NCBI GenBank assembly: GCA_028551475.1
Contig: CM052356.1
Span: 3,606,001-3,670,000 of the forward strand
Source: Casuarina equisetifolia
Taxonomy: Eukaryota > Streptophyta > Magnoliopsida > Fagales > Casuarinaceae
DNA length: 64,000 nucleotides
Direction of reading: 5' to 3'
A model generated the notes under the pieces. It did not search any database. It worked only from the letters and a program-made list of their open reading frames with translations, and was not told where the DNA came from. Of the stretch, positions 50,846 through 62,500 are shown one piece after another. Each line of letters begins with the position of its first letter. The stretch's first letter is position 1. Both the position numbers and the translations under genes were made by a program.

Positions 50846-51369
50846 TTGAGTCTGCATGTGATTCATGATACTTGTAATGTGCTTCAAATCATAGCCATTT
50901 AATGTATGTGGTGGTTATGTAATTAGGAGATTCTCCAATTTAACAAAGAATTATTTTCAATTATAGAAATATTAACAATCTTCTACACTTAAAAGGCATA
51001 CTTTCTTAAAGTGAAAGTTATGCTATAAACTCGACATCATTGTTACTTGGTGATAACAATGGCTTTTGTTAGAAAGCTCAAAATTTAATCCAAGAAACCA
51101 AGTATTGAGTTAGAAAAATAATTCTTTTATTTAAACTTCATCTTATCATTATACTTCTACAATGTAGGAATCCTTAACAATTTTAACAAAAACTGCATGT
51201 TGGATTATATTGAGATTAACACTATCTTTCTCCATAAAAAAATAAAAATAAAAATAAAAAAGAAAGAAAAATATGTTGCTCCTAAGAAGTTCACAAAAAT
51301 ATCCCTAAAAGAACTCTTATAATTGCATATTCTAAACTTTATTAGCATGTTTATTTAAGACACCTACCA
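50845..51369 (-). other. 3' flank of the neprosin gene cut by the gap
   Basis: Matches 19440-19959 and 58990-59510. Probable 3' UTR and downstream DNA. An AAAATAAAAATAAAAA run near 51240 is present in both copies. Confidence 0.55.
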
Positions 51370-52119
51370 TTAATCAAATGGGCATTTCCCAGGCCCCCCA
51401 AAATATAGATGATGTCCCCATTGAGGATCTTTATGTATTTTATGAGAGGCATTGTAACAATAAGGCTTGTCCACATTCACATAAATATAATTTTGGTCTG
51501 GGTCTTCATATTCATATTTCTTGCCAGTAAGAACTTTGACCCCTTTTACAAATGCAGATTTGCTATATCCTTCTTCATGAAACTCGCCACTCCCCATAGC
51601 AGGGCTAAGTTCTCCTCTAAGGCCAGAAACATGTCCTCCCCATGAAACTCCAGTGGCACCCTGAGCCAAACTAGTGAAAAGTTCTTTTGGCCAATAACCA
51701 ATATAGTCATTTCGGAAAACGAACCACCAATTTCCTGTAGCACGATCCTACCATGCATATTGCAGTGTATGTTTAGATACTATCTAAAAAGTGCACATGA
51801 AATTTTCTAGCACAAACATGACTATAAAAACAAAGGCAATTCACCTGGTACATATTTAATTTTATCTCATACTGATGACCATTATAAGTAGAAGGTTGAA
51901 GATAAGTGCCAAGGGCTATTTTATGGCTAACTTGTACAAACCCCGGGCAAGCAACATTGATGCATTCTGAACCAACAATGCCATGGCCCTGTAGGGTTTG
52001 AATGGAAGCATCAAGAAACAACAAGATTATTACAAGTTAGAACACAATTGTGAGAGGTGAATCAACATGAAAAGAAGTAAGGAAGAGCATGCTAAAAGCT
52101 TACACTCCAGGAGACATAT
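51370..52119 (-). CDS. Neprosin-like protein, 3' exons only (partial copy of gene 2, cut by gap)
   Basis: Exon 7 at 51747-51370, exon 6 at 51988-51845, and the last 16 bases of exon 5 at 52119-52104 before the N run. The last 99 residues are the same as in gene 2 (59511-59810). Nearby, exon 7 starts DRATGNWW here against DHATGNWW there. The GGH motif (His at 51631-51633) is shared. Because it ends exactly at a gap flanked by a duplicate, it may be the same gene or the other allele rather than a separate locus. Confidence 0.85.
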
Positions 52120-52619
52120 NNNNNNNNNNNNNNNNNNNNNNNNNNNNNNNNNNNNNNNNNNNNNNNNNNNNNNNNNNNNNNNNNNNNNNNNNNNNNNNNN
52201 NNNNNNNNNNNNNNNNNNNNNNNNNNNNNNNNNNNNNNNNNNNNNNNNNNNNNNNNNNNNNNNNNNNNNNNNNNNNNNNNNNNNNNNNNNNNNNNNNNNN
52301 NNNNNNNNNNNNNNNNNNNNNNNNNNNNNNNNNNNNNNNNNNNNNNNNNNNNNNNNNNNNNNNNNNNNNNNNNNNNNNNNNNNNNNNNNNNNNNNNNNNN
52401 NNNNNNNNNNNNNNNNNNNNNNNNNNNNNNNNNNNNNNNNNNNNNNNNNNNNNNNNNNNNNNNNNNNNNNNNNNNNNNNNNNNNNNNNNNNNNNNNNNNN
52501 NNNNNNNNNNNNNNNNNNNNNNNNNNNNNNNNNNNNNNNNNNNNNNNNNNNNNNNNNNNNNNNNNNNNNNNNNNNNNNNNNNNNNNNNNNNNNNNNNNNN
52601 NNNNNNNNNNNNNNNNNNN
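52120..52619. other. Assembly gap of exactly 500 N
   Basis: The run of N is exactly 500 bases, a conventional placeholder length, so the true distance is unknown. Long open frames reported through it are artefacts. Confidence 0.99.
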
Positions 52620-54289
52620 TATCAACTGGTCAAAGAGGTTTTAAGAATAAAAGTATATTTTTAATATTATATCAAAGTTTAGGTTTAGGAAACAACAACT
52701 CTTATACATAAAAATGAATGTATTACTCTTATTACAAAGCCTACAATTCATATTCATTATTAGGGGATATATCAAAAAGATACAAAAATTATTTCATCAC
52801 TTTTAAAATGTTGATTAAACCTTTTTAAAATAGAATAAATAATTCCTCCTTATACGCCAGTCTTAAAGAGAAAATGAATGTTACATGTCCATCCTAATCA
52901 ATCTTATGAATTTTATTAGGACCAATATTCTCTATTTTAGCCATTTATGAAAGTGTAGTTGCATGCAACTTAAACTGTAGGAAGCAATAGAGCCTGACTT
53001 AGCTCAATTAGTAAGCCTGTAGACTATTAATATTCCAGAAATTTGCAAACAATGCAATCAATTTATGAGAGAGAAAAAAAATATAAATATAAATATAAAT
53101 CCTTCAAATATGGCTCTAGTTAATACAAGATTCGAAACATCCAAGACCATCCTCATTTTTGGAGAACCAGTGAACTTAATGATAATTAATGGTATGATTG
53201 GTGCAAAGTATTCTTTCAGCACTCTATAACTTCCGAGCTCAAGTGCTAATGCATAATGGTTTAAACAAGTTTGGAACAAGTCAACATGCTGATTATATAA
53301 GCAAAACCACGAAGAAAGCTGTCTTCAAAGTAAGAAAATTAGTCTATGGAAGAGATTCTTCGATTTAACTCCTCACACAAGCTGTGTTCCTTTTCTTCTT
53401 CCTTCCACGATTCCAAGAAGTCCATGGTAATTTCAGCAATTCCAGCTTCCTTCTCATGCAGCTCGGCCTCTGTTGCATCGTTAGTGACTTCTTCAGCAAC
53501 TGTGATGAAACCATGATGGTGACTTCTTTAGCAACTAAGATCAAACCATGTGACCCACCCGAGAGTGGATCAATGGCATTTGTCCTTGACTGTAGCCAGA
53601 ATAGCCAAAATTCCGTTGAGCGGCATCGGGTCTGGGAAAACTATGAAGCAAAGGGCCATTGCTTCCCAATTTCCGCGCAATTGGATGGGATGGAAGGCAA
53701 TCGAAGGTGTTTGGGGAAGGCTCGTCCTACTCCTCCGTCGCTTGCCGAGGGCGGCAATGGAAGGCCGTTCCGCCTCTTCCTTACCCTTTTTTGTTTGAAA
53801 TCGCTCATTTTCCTTCTTGTAGGAGGCCTCGAATATTTTTCTGATTGATACACAATTTCATTACTTAAAATTTTAAGTATCTATTCTCTTAATTCAAATT
53901 TGGGATAGTTAAAAGAATTAAACTTACGAAATAACTAAATTTCGTAAGAAAATTCTTAAATCAAAGTAGAATTCTTTAACAACACAATATAAGAGTAATT
54001 GGCTTAAATTCAATAAAAATATATATACAAGACTAAACTTTATATATAGGAGTGAATAAGATCTCTAACCTAGGAAGGAAAATAATGACATAAATGATAT
54101 CTCTAACCTAGGGAAAAAAAAATAATGACATAAAAAGATATGATAGTTGACTATTACGAATTAGGAAAACATTTGAATGTTTGGAAATATATGGATGATT
54201 TTCAACTTTGAATTTATTGACTTGATTTGAATTTGAATAAGGTGGCATCTTATGGATTTGGTGGTTGATGGCCAATGTTCTCTTTGGGA

Positions 54290-54730
54290 TATTTGTTTAA
54301 AAAAAAAAAGATGTACCTTAACAAATTTTATTAATAACAATAAAGGCGTAATAACTATACCTTAGATAAATACAAGGGCAAGATATAAGTCTAACCCTTA
54401 AAAAAAAAAAATTCATACATATCAAACTACCATAAATACTTGCAATGAAAGCATAAAATACATTAGGCAATACATTCACTTAACCTTATGATGGTCTATA
54501 GTTACCTAGGCCTAACTGATTTTACATGAAAATTGCTAAACATGGAAATGGCAATGATCTAAAATGATTAAATAGTTCCATATTTTGGATTGTATGCCTG
54601 TAATTAGCAAGATGATTTGCAACTACATTTTCCTTATGATACACATGTTGGACCGTTGCATATGTTGGTATCATGAAGAGGCACGGTTGAATGAAATACT
54701 CTAGTTTCAATGGAGTTTTTCATTTTTTAA
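54290..54730 (-). pseudogene. LINE RNase H end fragment, second copy
   Basis: Same fragment as 46140-46590. Three bases in the short reading differ (VQHVYHKENVVANHLANY here). Confidence 0.7.
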
Positions 54731-55089
54731 GTAGACGTTAAACTAAATTTATACTTTGGGATATTTGTTTGATTGAGAATCCAAAAGTCTTGCGTGGTTG
54801 ACATGACAAGATTGTTCCTTTAACTGGGACAATTCTTATTTTAACAATTCTAAAAAAAGTTTAATTACTATCAATATCAATCAAATAGTGTACTAAAATT
54901 ATCGATTTGAAATCCAAAAATTATCTAGGAGGTTTAGTTTCCCTCAAAGAAAGTATCTTTGTATTTTTCTCTTGGTTTAACATGACAAATGGTTTTAGAA
55001 ACAGGTTATAACTAATCCACATATTGATTGTTTGGAGGCCAACATGGAACTGATGCAACAAGTGATAGGCCAAACCTGAACGATTCTAA

Positions 55090-56650
55090 GAAACCTCTGT
55101 CACGACTTCAATAATATATTCGAACAGGAGCAAAGAGTCACCATAGAATTGGTTGCGTGACATCTTCAATTTGGTGAATATAGATTGGTCCAGTAGTTGC
55201 TATGACGAATGTCACTTTCCTGCCAGTTCATCCCACCTCGGTCCTGAAGCCATTAAAACTTCTCTTATATACCCATAGAAGGATGCGTGTTCGCCTTTAG
55301 TGGCAATCGAATTGTTTTTGGGCCCAAGGGGGCTTCTCTTGAGCAGCAGGATGCTTATCTTCAACAATAATTTGTGGTGCTTGCAAGGGCAACACAGCAT
55401 TGATGGTTAACTAAGCTATTTTAGATATAAAGAATAAATAACTGGGTAAGTAAAAATATCCTGATAGAGATCCATTAAAGCAAGAATACTCATCCTTAAA
55501 GTCATAGACAATAAAAAAAAATCATAAAATGCATTTATTTACAGGGCCTATACTATGCCCATACACTTTAAATATGGAATATATATTCCTTAACACCACC
55601 CCCCTCCAAATGTATAGTGTAGATGATACTGAGGTATAGAGGTCCACATGAGGAAAAATGCCTAGTTCTGATATCATATCAATAAAAAGAGGCCCATCTT
55701 AAAACCCATAGATAATAGATAGTAAACCCTTATTATTAATAAGGCCAGAACTCTACTAACACATTTCCGATGCGGGGTATATATTCCTTAACCAAATCCT
55801 ATGACGTTGGCATAGGTTAGTTTCAAGGCTAGTGTTGTCTTCTACGGAAACTCGCTCACGAAGGACACTGGACCCGGATGCTCCGCTTTATCTGTCAGGC
55901 CATGAGGACCAATGATTTTGTGAATGACGGTAGGGCTTGATGAAGAAACTTCTTATATAAATTTTGATGGTTGACGCTCCAAAGATGAATTCTGAAAAGG
56001 AGACAGTTCGGCATATTAATGAGAAGTGAGAATGGTAAAGCAAAAAGAATCCAACAATCAGTGATAAATAGAAGCACTACTCGGTTACTTATACACAATA
56101 ATTAGTATGCAACTTCACCCATATTAAGGAATCCAAATGTTCATTTTCTTCACACTTGTTGGCTATGTTAGAAAATTGATTAAGGCCAACGTGCTGTGCA
56201 TGATGTGAATCAGAGAGGTGTTCCCCATATTTGATTTCACCTGCTCATATGGTTTCACTAGTTAAAAAACTTCATACGAACAAGCGGAAGTTTGATGACT
56301 ATCTATTCGAATCAATGTGAGTAAATGTGCACATTAAAGGTTAGAAAGTTTGCAGTATTCTACTCATACGGTTCAGACCATCTTCTTTTGACTTTAATAA
56401 CAACAAAATGATTCTCTGACTTATTTGGCTTTGTTTCCAAACTAGCAATTGATGATTAGGTTTCTGAGTATCAATTAATGGTACAACTTCTGTGTTTATC
56501 TTTAATGAACTAAACCAGTTTTTCTTTTTTTCTTTTTTTTTTTTACTCTTTTTGAAACTTGCTCATGTCATTGGCCACCATTTAATAATTGCTGCAGAGA
56601 AAAAATCTCGTTTGTCTATTGGCAAAGCCTTGTTCCCCTTCCTTTGCACT
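55090..56650 (-). pseudogene. Unknown broken gene, second copy
   Basis: Same sequence as 46945-48505, including EHASFYGYIREVLMASGPRW near 55290-55230. Confidence 0.45.
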
Positions 56651-57956
56651 TAATAGTTCACAAACCATTTATACAAAGTCACAATCCATGAGGTCCAATA
56701 ACGCACACGATGTGCAATTAGTAATACACAACTAAATATAATTCTTCAACACTATAGCAATCAAGTATATATATATATGAAAAAAAAAACCTTTAATACA
56801 TTTGATTGCCATATCAATTGTTTATATTCAAAACCAATCTTTGAAAATTTTCGTATAGAACTTGGTTTAAAAATATTTATAGATAAATATAGTTTTTCAA
56901 ATATTTTTAACATCAAAATATATTCAACAATTTCAACTTGTTGGTACAACTATGCTATTTAAATTGTCTTGCATTACTTGTTTGATACTCAAACAAGTTT
57001 GCTCCAAAGGAAGATATAGTCGCTGTCAATTTGCCTGAGAATTTTGGAATTGTTGGATATGTTTTACTATTAGAGAATCTGGGTCTTGTAGAAGTTATAT
57101 ATACAATTCCTTATTGGAGCTTAAATTATCCAAAGGTTCCAAAAAAAATATATAGTTTGCCTTATTTCTAATGATACATTTTCCATGAATGAACTTTTGG
57201 TTTTTGTTTTCCTTTGCATCATTCATATGTGCATGTTGGGCATTAACTTCCTTCATTTGGTCGTTATCCACAAAATTGACACTTTTGCAACCAAAAATAG
57301 ATCTTTTATTTTTGGCATGCAACTCTCTACAAGATACCTTCGTTAATGTTGAATGGTTTAGATTACTTCAAGATGTATCCAAAAAAATTTGATGAGAAAC
57401 TTAATGATCATCATATTACCTTTGCCTTTCCAACCAAGCTTTAGCATTTGACTATGAATGCTTCACATTGGCAATGGTGATGTTCTTATCTAAGGGTAAC
57501 TCTTTCTGCATAAGCCACCTTAAACTTGTCTTACCAAAATCAATTCTGAGTTGTAGTGTCTGTCTTGTCTTGGACAAATCAAATGTTTCTACTCTCAACC
57601 TTTACCCATATTCAATAAAAATTCTTTTTAGAAAAGTTAGTTAAATAAACCAAATCTAAGGAACAAGAAAATTTCAGGATTGTTGAGTCAATCTTAATAG
57701 AAGAAACTTGCCTTATTTTACTACATATTTGTCTTGAAAAAGTTGGAATAAATTATTAAAAGTAATAAAGAAAAGAAAATGATTGACACATACTTTGAGC
57801 ATTTTAACAGTCTATTGGTAAGATAGTCAACAAAAATGAAAAGAATAAATGAAAAATCATCTTAGTTCCCCTTTTACTATTGGAAAATATATAAAAATAA
57901 AGATTGATGCAAGTCTAAAGGAGATTACATATTCAAAGAAGCCGAAAAAGAAGTCC

Positions 57957-58142
57957 AAATTAATAGTAAATGGAAACTTTTTATTGCAAGTTTATTTATA
58001 AGTTGGAGCTATCTATCCAGATCTAAGCCTTCCTCCTTAGATAATCTTCGCCATCCCTTGACTACATTAAAATCTAGGAGTGTAAATGCAATTAATAGTA
58101 AAAATTTTATGTTTTTGGAGTATCTAACAGCCATTTTCTTGA
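57957..58142 (-). pseudogene. Neprosin-like first exon with in-frame stop, second copy
   Basis: Shares the TAG stop (58011-58009) with 49869-49867. One visible residue differs just before it (EEGLDLDR against EEDLDMDR). Confidence 0.8.
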
Positions 58143-59510
58143 ACCACCCTTTGTTTTTCCTCTAAGAACTATAGATAAAAACAAGAAAGCAAGTTTGTTG
58201 GAAGCCAAGTAACTAATCATATTGGAAAGAGAAACTTTTATTGAACTATATCATAGGGTCTTAAATGTTGACAAGATAGAGTCCAATAATCATTACTATT
58301 TTTAATTTATGCTTTCCTCTTTCAAGAGGGGATGACTTTTTATCTAAGTTCAACAATAAAGATAATCTATCACATAAGCAATAAATGCTTTTCTTATATC
58401 AAATATGCAAAACAAAGTTCAAATAAGCTTTCTTCAACAATGGGAGTTTTAAGTTTGCACTAATTGTGAAATGGATGCAACATGGAGTGAATGCCAAATT
58501 GAGCTCCAGGATTTATCCCTAACACAAAATGTAATGACGAAAGGAAAAACAACCAATCATTCTAAGAGAGCCTAATAGGCATATTTCCACCAAATTAAAA
58601 CAAATTAGCAATTGTAATATCCATAATAAATTTATCTTATTTTTTAATTTTTTTCCAAACTAAATCCAAACTTTATTGAAAAGGGAATGCAATTGTAAAC
58701 CGTCTTGCCAATTAATGGCATGCAATCCAAAATGTGAGATTTTTCAACCACCTTTACTCACTACCTTACCAATGCTTAGTTGTTTTCATGCAAGAGAAAT
58801 TAGGCTTATGTAGTTATATGCCACTATAAGGTTAAGCATATGTGTTGTCCATTGTATTTCATGTTTTTTTTTTGTATGTTATAGATTAATATATAGGCTT
58901 TTTACCTTTTTTTAAAGTTAGGCTTATACGATGACCTTTGTATTTATTCAATGTATGGTTATTATGTACAACTTTATTATTATTAATTGAGTCTGCATGT
59001 GATTCATGATACTTGTAATGTGCTTCAAATCATAGCCATTTAATGTATGTGGTGGTTATGTAATTAGGAGATTCTCCAATTTAACAAAGAATTATTTTCA
59101 ATTATAGAAATATTAACAATCTTCTACACTTAAAAGGCATACTTTCTTAAAGTGAAAGTTATGCTATAAACTCGACATCATTGTTACTTGGTGATAACAA
59201 TGGCTTTTGTTAGAAAGCTCAAAATTTAATCCAAGAAACCAAGTATTGAGTTAGAAAAATAATTCTTTTATTTAAACTTCATCTTATCATTATACTTCTA
59301 CAATGTAGGAATCCTTAACAATTTTAACAAAAACTGCATGTTGGATTATATTGAGATTAACACTATCTTTCTCCATAAAAAAATAAAAATAAAAATAAAA
59401 AAGAAAGAAAAATATGTTGCTCCTAAGAAGTTCACAAAAATATCCCTAAAAGAACTCTTATAATTGCATATTCTAAACTTTATTAGCATGTTTATTTAAG
59501 ACACCTACCA

Positions 59511-62253
59511 TTAATCAAATGGGCATTTCCCAGGCCCCCCAAAATATAGATGATGTCCCCATTGAGGATCTTTATGTATTTTATGAGAGGCATTGTAACA
59601 ATAAGGCTTGTCCACATTCACATAAATATAATTTTGGTCTGGGTCTTCATATTCATATTTCTTGCCAGTAAGAACTTTGACCCCTTTTACAAATGCAGAT
59701 TTGCTATATCCTTCTTCATGAAACTCGCCACTCCCCATAGCAGGGCTAAGTTCTCCTCTAAGGCCAGAAACATGTCCTCCCCATGAAACTCCAGTGGCAC
59801 CCTGAGCCAAACTAGTGAAAAGTTCTTTTGGCCAATAACCAATATAGTCATTTCGGAAAACGAACCACCAATTTCCTGTAGCATGATCCTACCATGCATA
59901 TTGCAGTGTATGTTTAGATACTATCTAAAAAGTGCACATGAAATTTTCTAGCACAAACATGACTATAAAAACAAAGGCAATTCACCTGGTACATATTTAA
60001 TTTTATCTCATACTGATGACCATTATAAGTAGAAGGTTGAAGATAAGTGCCAAGGGCTATTTTATGGCTAACTTGTACAAACCCCGGGCAAGCAACATTG
60101 ATGCATTCTGAACCAACAACGCCATGCCCCTGTGGGGTTTGAATGGAAGCATCAAGAAACAATAAGATTGTTAAAAGTTAGAACACAATTGTGAGAGGTG
60201 AATCAACATGAAAAGAAGTAAGGAAGAGCATGCTAAAAGCTTACACTCCAGGAGACATATAGTCTGCTATAGTTCCATTTCCGAACCTTCAAAGGTGTTA
60301 AAGCATGGAAAGAGCAAAAGATCAATACATTGTGTTCATGAGACAAAAATTTGAAAGTTAGTATTTGTATATAATGTCTATTACCACCCTAGATACATAC
60401 GATTTGAAAATCAAAAGAATATGAAGTCCAATGTTATCTTAGAGAGTAGTATAGTCAATCAAATAATTAGGTGACATAATTATCATGTCCTAGCACTACT
60501 TTTGGTTGCTACCTCCATATTTGATAAACATGACTTTTCCTTTTATGAAGACAACTAAATCGGTCCTCTTAACACTAAACTTAAACTATTGAAATGAAAA
60601 TAAATGAAGTCATTATCTATTTAGCTACACTTAGCAAATAAAGGGGTGATCAAAAGTGTGTACTAAAATCTAATATTTCCACTGAATAGGAACTAGTTGC
60701 TGTAATTACTTACTTCCCAACCAGCTGATAGTACTTCTTTATTATTTCCGATTTGCATGCTAGCTCTGCTATATTGATTAGTCGACACTGTGGGCTTCCA
60801 TATATTTATAGCTGCCTTTGCTCCATAAATCGTCCAACGGTACACCATTGTTGCAAACTAAGTTTGGAAAAATGAGGAAAATTGATAAATCAAATGCTCA
60901 ATTAAACGTAAAAAAATTAATGCTTCACCAAAAAAAAATATATGGGTAAGATTATTCATGGTCTATTAGTTTCATAAGCACAAGATGTTGTTTGGTCTTA
61001 GAGTTTCTTACATTCTTGCTTGGGAAGTGACCTGGGGAGTCGAGACGCCAAGACTTATTTGTTAGATAATTCCTTCTTGTAGATTGTTGATATTTATCCA
61101 TTATTAGATCTTCCTTTGTAGTCCTTCTAATGGGGACGGATCCAAGAGGGCAAGAAATATTAGCCACATATGATAGAAACACATTTGTTCTTAAATCTTC
61201 ATCTTTCAACCCTTTTGGAATAGTTTTTGGTTTCATCTGAACAAAATTAAACTATGTAAGTATGCTAAAATATATTGATCAATTAACACTATTAGTTGGA
61301 ACAACTTGGTAGGTTTATAATATCCTAAGCATTTGAGAAAGAGAAATGAAAAGAAAGATTGCTTACCTGAAGTGCATGATTCTTCAGTAAAGGATGATCA
61401 AAAGCAAGTTGTTTATAGATGTCAATGCAATCTACAATATCACCATATTCAATCTGTTTGTTGAACAAATGTAGAAAACAAATAAAGGAAACTTGTTAAC
61501 TTTGAATGCATTCAAGTCTCACAAAATCAACTTGACAAGATGGTAATAGTAATAAAGATAAGTGCAAAACTGAAACTTAGTAACAAAACTATATACTTAA
61601 TCTATGAAATTTTGGAGGAAAATAGAATAAGAATCACCATAAGGACGATTATACTTTAAAAGTGTTCTTCTTCATTGTCATTATCATCCTTGTAATATTA
61701 CTATTATTTTCATTTTATAAGAAACTTATTGGCAACAGCCACAAGTCCCTATTCCTTGCATAATCAAAAAATAAATAAATAATCATACAATTCTCAAATT
61801 CATCTTAAAAATTTCTTGATTGAAAAGTAAAAGATCAAGTATGTATATGTTAATATCAAGCAAATACAAAAACCAATTGGATAAATAGATTATTTTCTTT
61901 TTTTGCCTAAAAAAGAAAAATCATCCCATTTCAATTTTTACTATTGAAGAATACATGACAAGAAAGATTGATGCAAGTCAAAAAGAAATCACTTGTTCAA
62001 AGAAAGCAAAAGAGAAGTTGCCTAAATCAAAGAATCATAATCATACCTGTAAACTCTTTATTGCAGGTTTATTTATCAGTTGAAGTTGATTGTCCAGCTC
62101 TAGATCTTCTTCCTTGGATAATCTTCTCCATCCTTGGACTACATTAGAATTTGAAAGTAGAGCAAACACAATTAAGAGTAAAATCATTGTATTCTTAGAG
62201 CGAACCACGGTGTCGGGGGTTCGAATCCCTCCTCGCCCACAACCGGCCACCAT
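59511..62253 (-). CDS. Neprosin-like secreted protein, gene 2 (7 exons, plastid tRNA insert in exon 1)
   Basis: Exons on the minus strand: 62253-62047, 61453-61367, 61236-60982, 60857-60714, 60286-60245, 60129-59986, 59888-59511. Phase 0 throughout; about 418 aa from the Met at 62253. Exons 2, 4, 5, 6 and 7 have exactly the lengths of gene 1. Motifs: hydrophobic signal core MILLLIVFALL, LSKEEDLELDNQLQLINKPA, DHPLLKNH, CPLGSVPIRRTTKEDLIM, YGAKAAINIWKPTV, CINVACPGFVQV, GNWW, MGSGEFHEEGY, WGHHLYFGG. The catalytic positions read SAGW (Ser 60726-60728) and GGH (His 59772-59774). Oddities: 16 extra codons of plastid origin before the signal core, so translation may start at the Met at 62187 instead. 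The exon 3 donor is weak (GTGCTT) after a small deletion relative to gene 1. Secreted or vacuolar by family. Confidence 0.83.
62201..62248 (+). other. Plastid DNA insert: 3' part of trnR-ACG in neprosin exon 1
   Basis: CGAACCACGGTGTCGGGGG continues into the T arm (GGGGG TTCGAAT CCCTC), the 3' acceptor strand CTCGCCC, discriminator A and CAACCGGCC. From memory this is the 3' half of plastid trnR-ACG from the anticodon onward plus its downstream flank. Gene 1 has 9 unrelated bases here, between matching flanks. On the minus strand it adds CGRGGIRTPDTVVR in frame. It is only half a tRNA and cannot be a tRNA gene. Confidence 0.88.
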
Positions 62254-62500
62254 TTTCCTAAACTCGTCCTCCATTTTTCCTTTAAGAACTATATATAAAG
62301 ACAAGAAATCAAGCCCATTGAAAAACACATAAATAACTAAATTGGAAAGAAAAACTTATATTGACCTAAGCATTAATAGGATAGAGTGAAACAGTCATTA
62401 GCTATCATTAATTACTACTTTAGTTTTTAAGTTCAATATTCAACATGGAGATAATTTGTTACACATGCAATAAATGCTTATTTTATATGGAATTTGTTAA
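62254..62500 (-). promoter_or_regulatory. Proximal promoter of neprosin gene 2
   Basis: TATA-like CTTTATATAT on the minus strand at 62300-62291, in the same place as in gene 1. Homology to gene 1 continues through 62340-62400. No other element can be named. Confidence 0.35.

Larger units (their letters stand above)
44478..52119. repeat. First copy of a 7.6-kb direct duplication ending at the assembly gap
   Basis: Base for base nearly the same as 52620-60260, with scattered single-base differences (for example 44697 C against 52839 A; TTTACGAGAG at 44923 against TTTATGAGAG) and a net one-base length change. The right end coincides with the gap, cutting exon 5 of a neprosin gene. Confidence 0.95.
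52620..60260. repeat. Second copy of the 7.6-kb direct duplication, starting at the gap
   Basis: Starts immediately after the last N and repeats 44478-52119 in the same order. It contains the same parts, offset by about 8142: unrecognised GC-richer block 53030-53853, LINE fragment 54290-54730, unknown pseudogene 55090-56650, block 56930-57830, neprosin dead exon 57957-58142, upstream block and LINE 3' piece 58450-58990, neprosin 3' flank to 59510. Unlike copy 1 it continues past the matching point into the full neprosin gene 2. Confidence 0.95.

Noticed and set aside
52067..52711. Long open frames across the N run
   Set aside because: They exist only because N codons contain no stops; there is no sequence there.
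62201..62239. A nuclear tRNA gene
   Set aside because: Only the part from the anticodon to the acceptor 3' strand is present; the 5' half, including D arm and A box, is missing.
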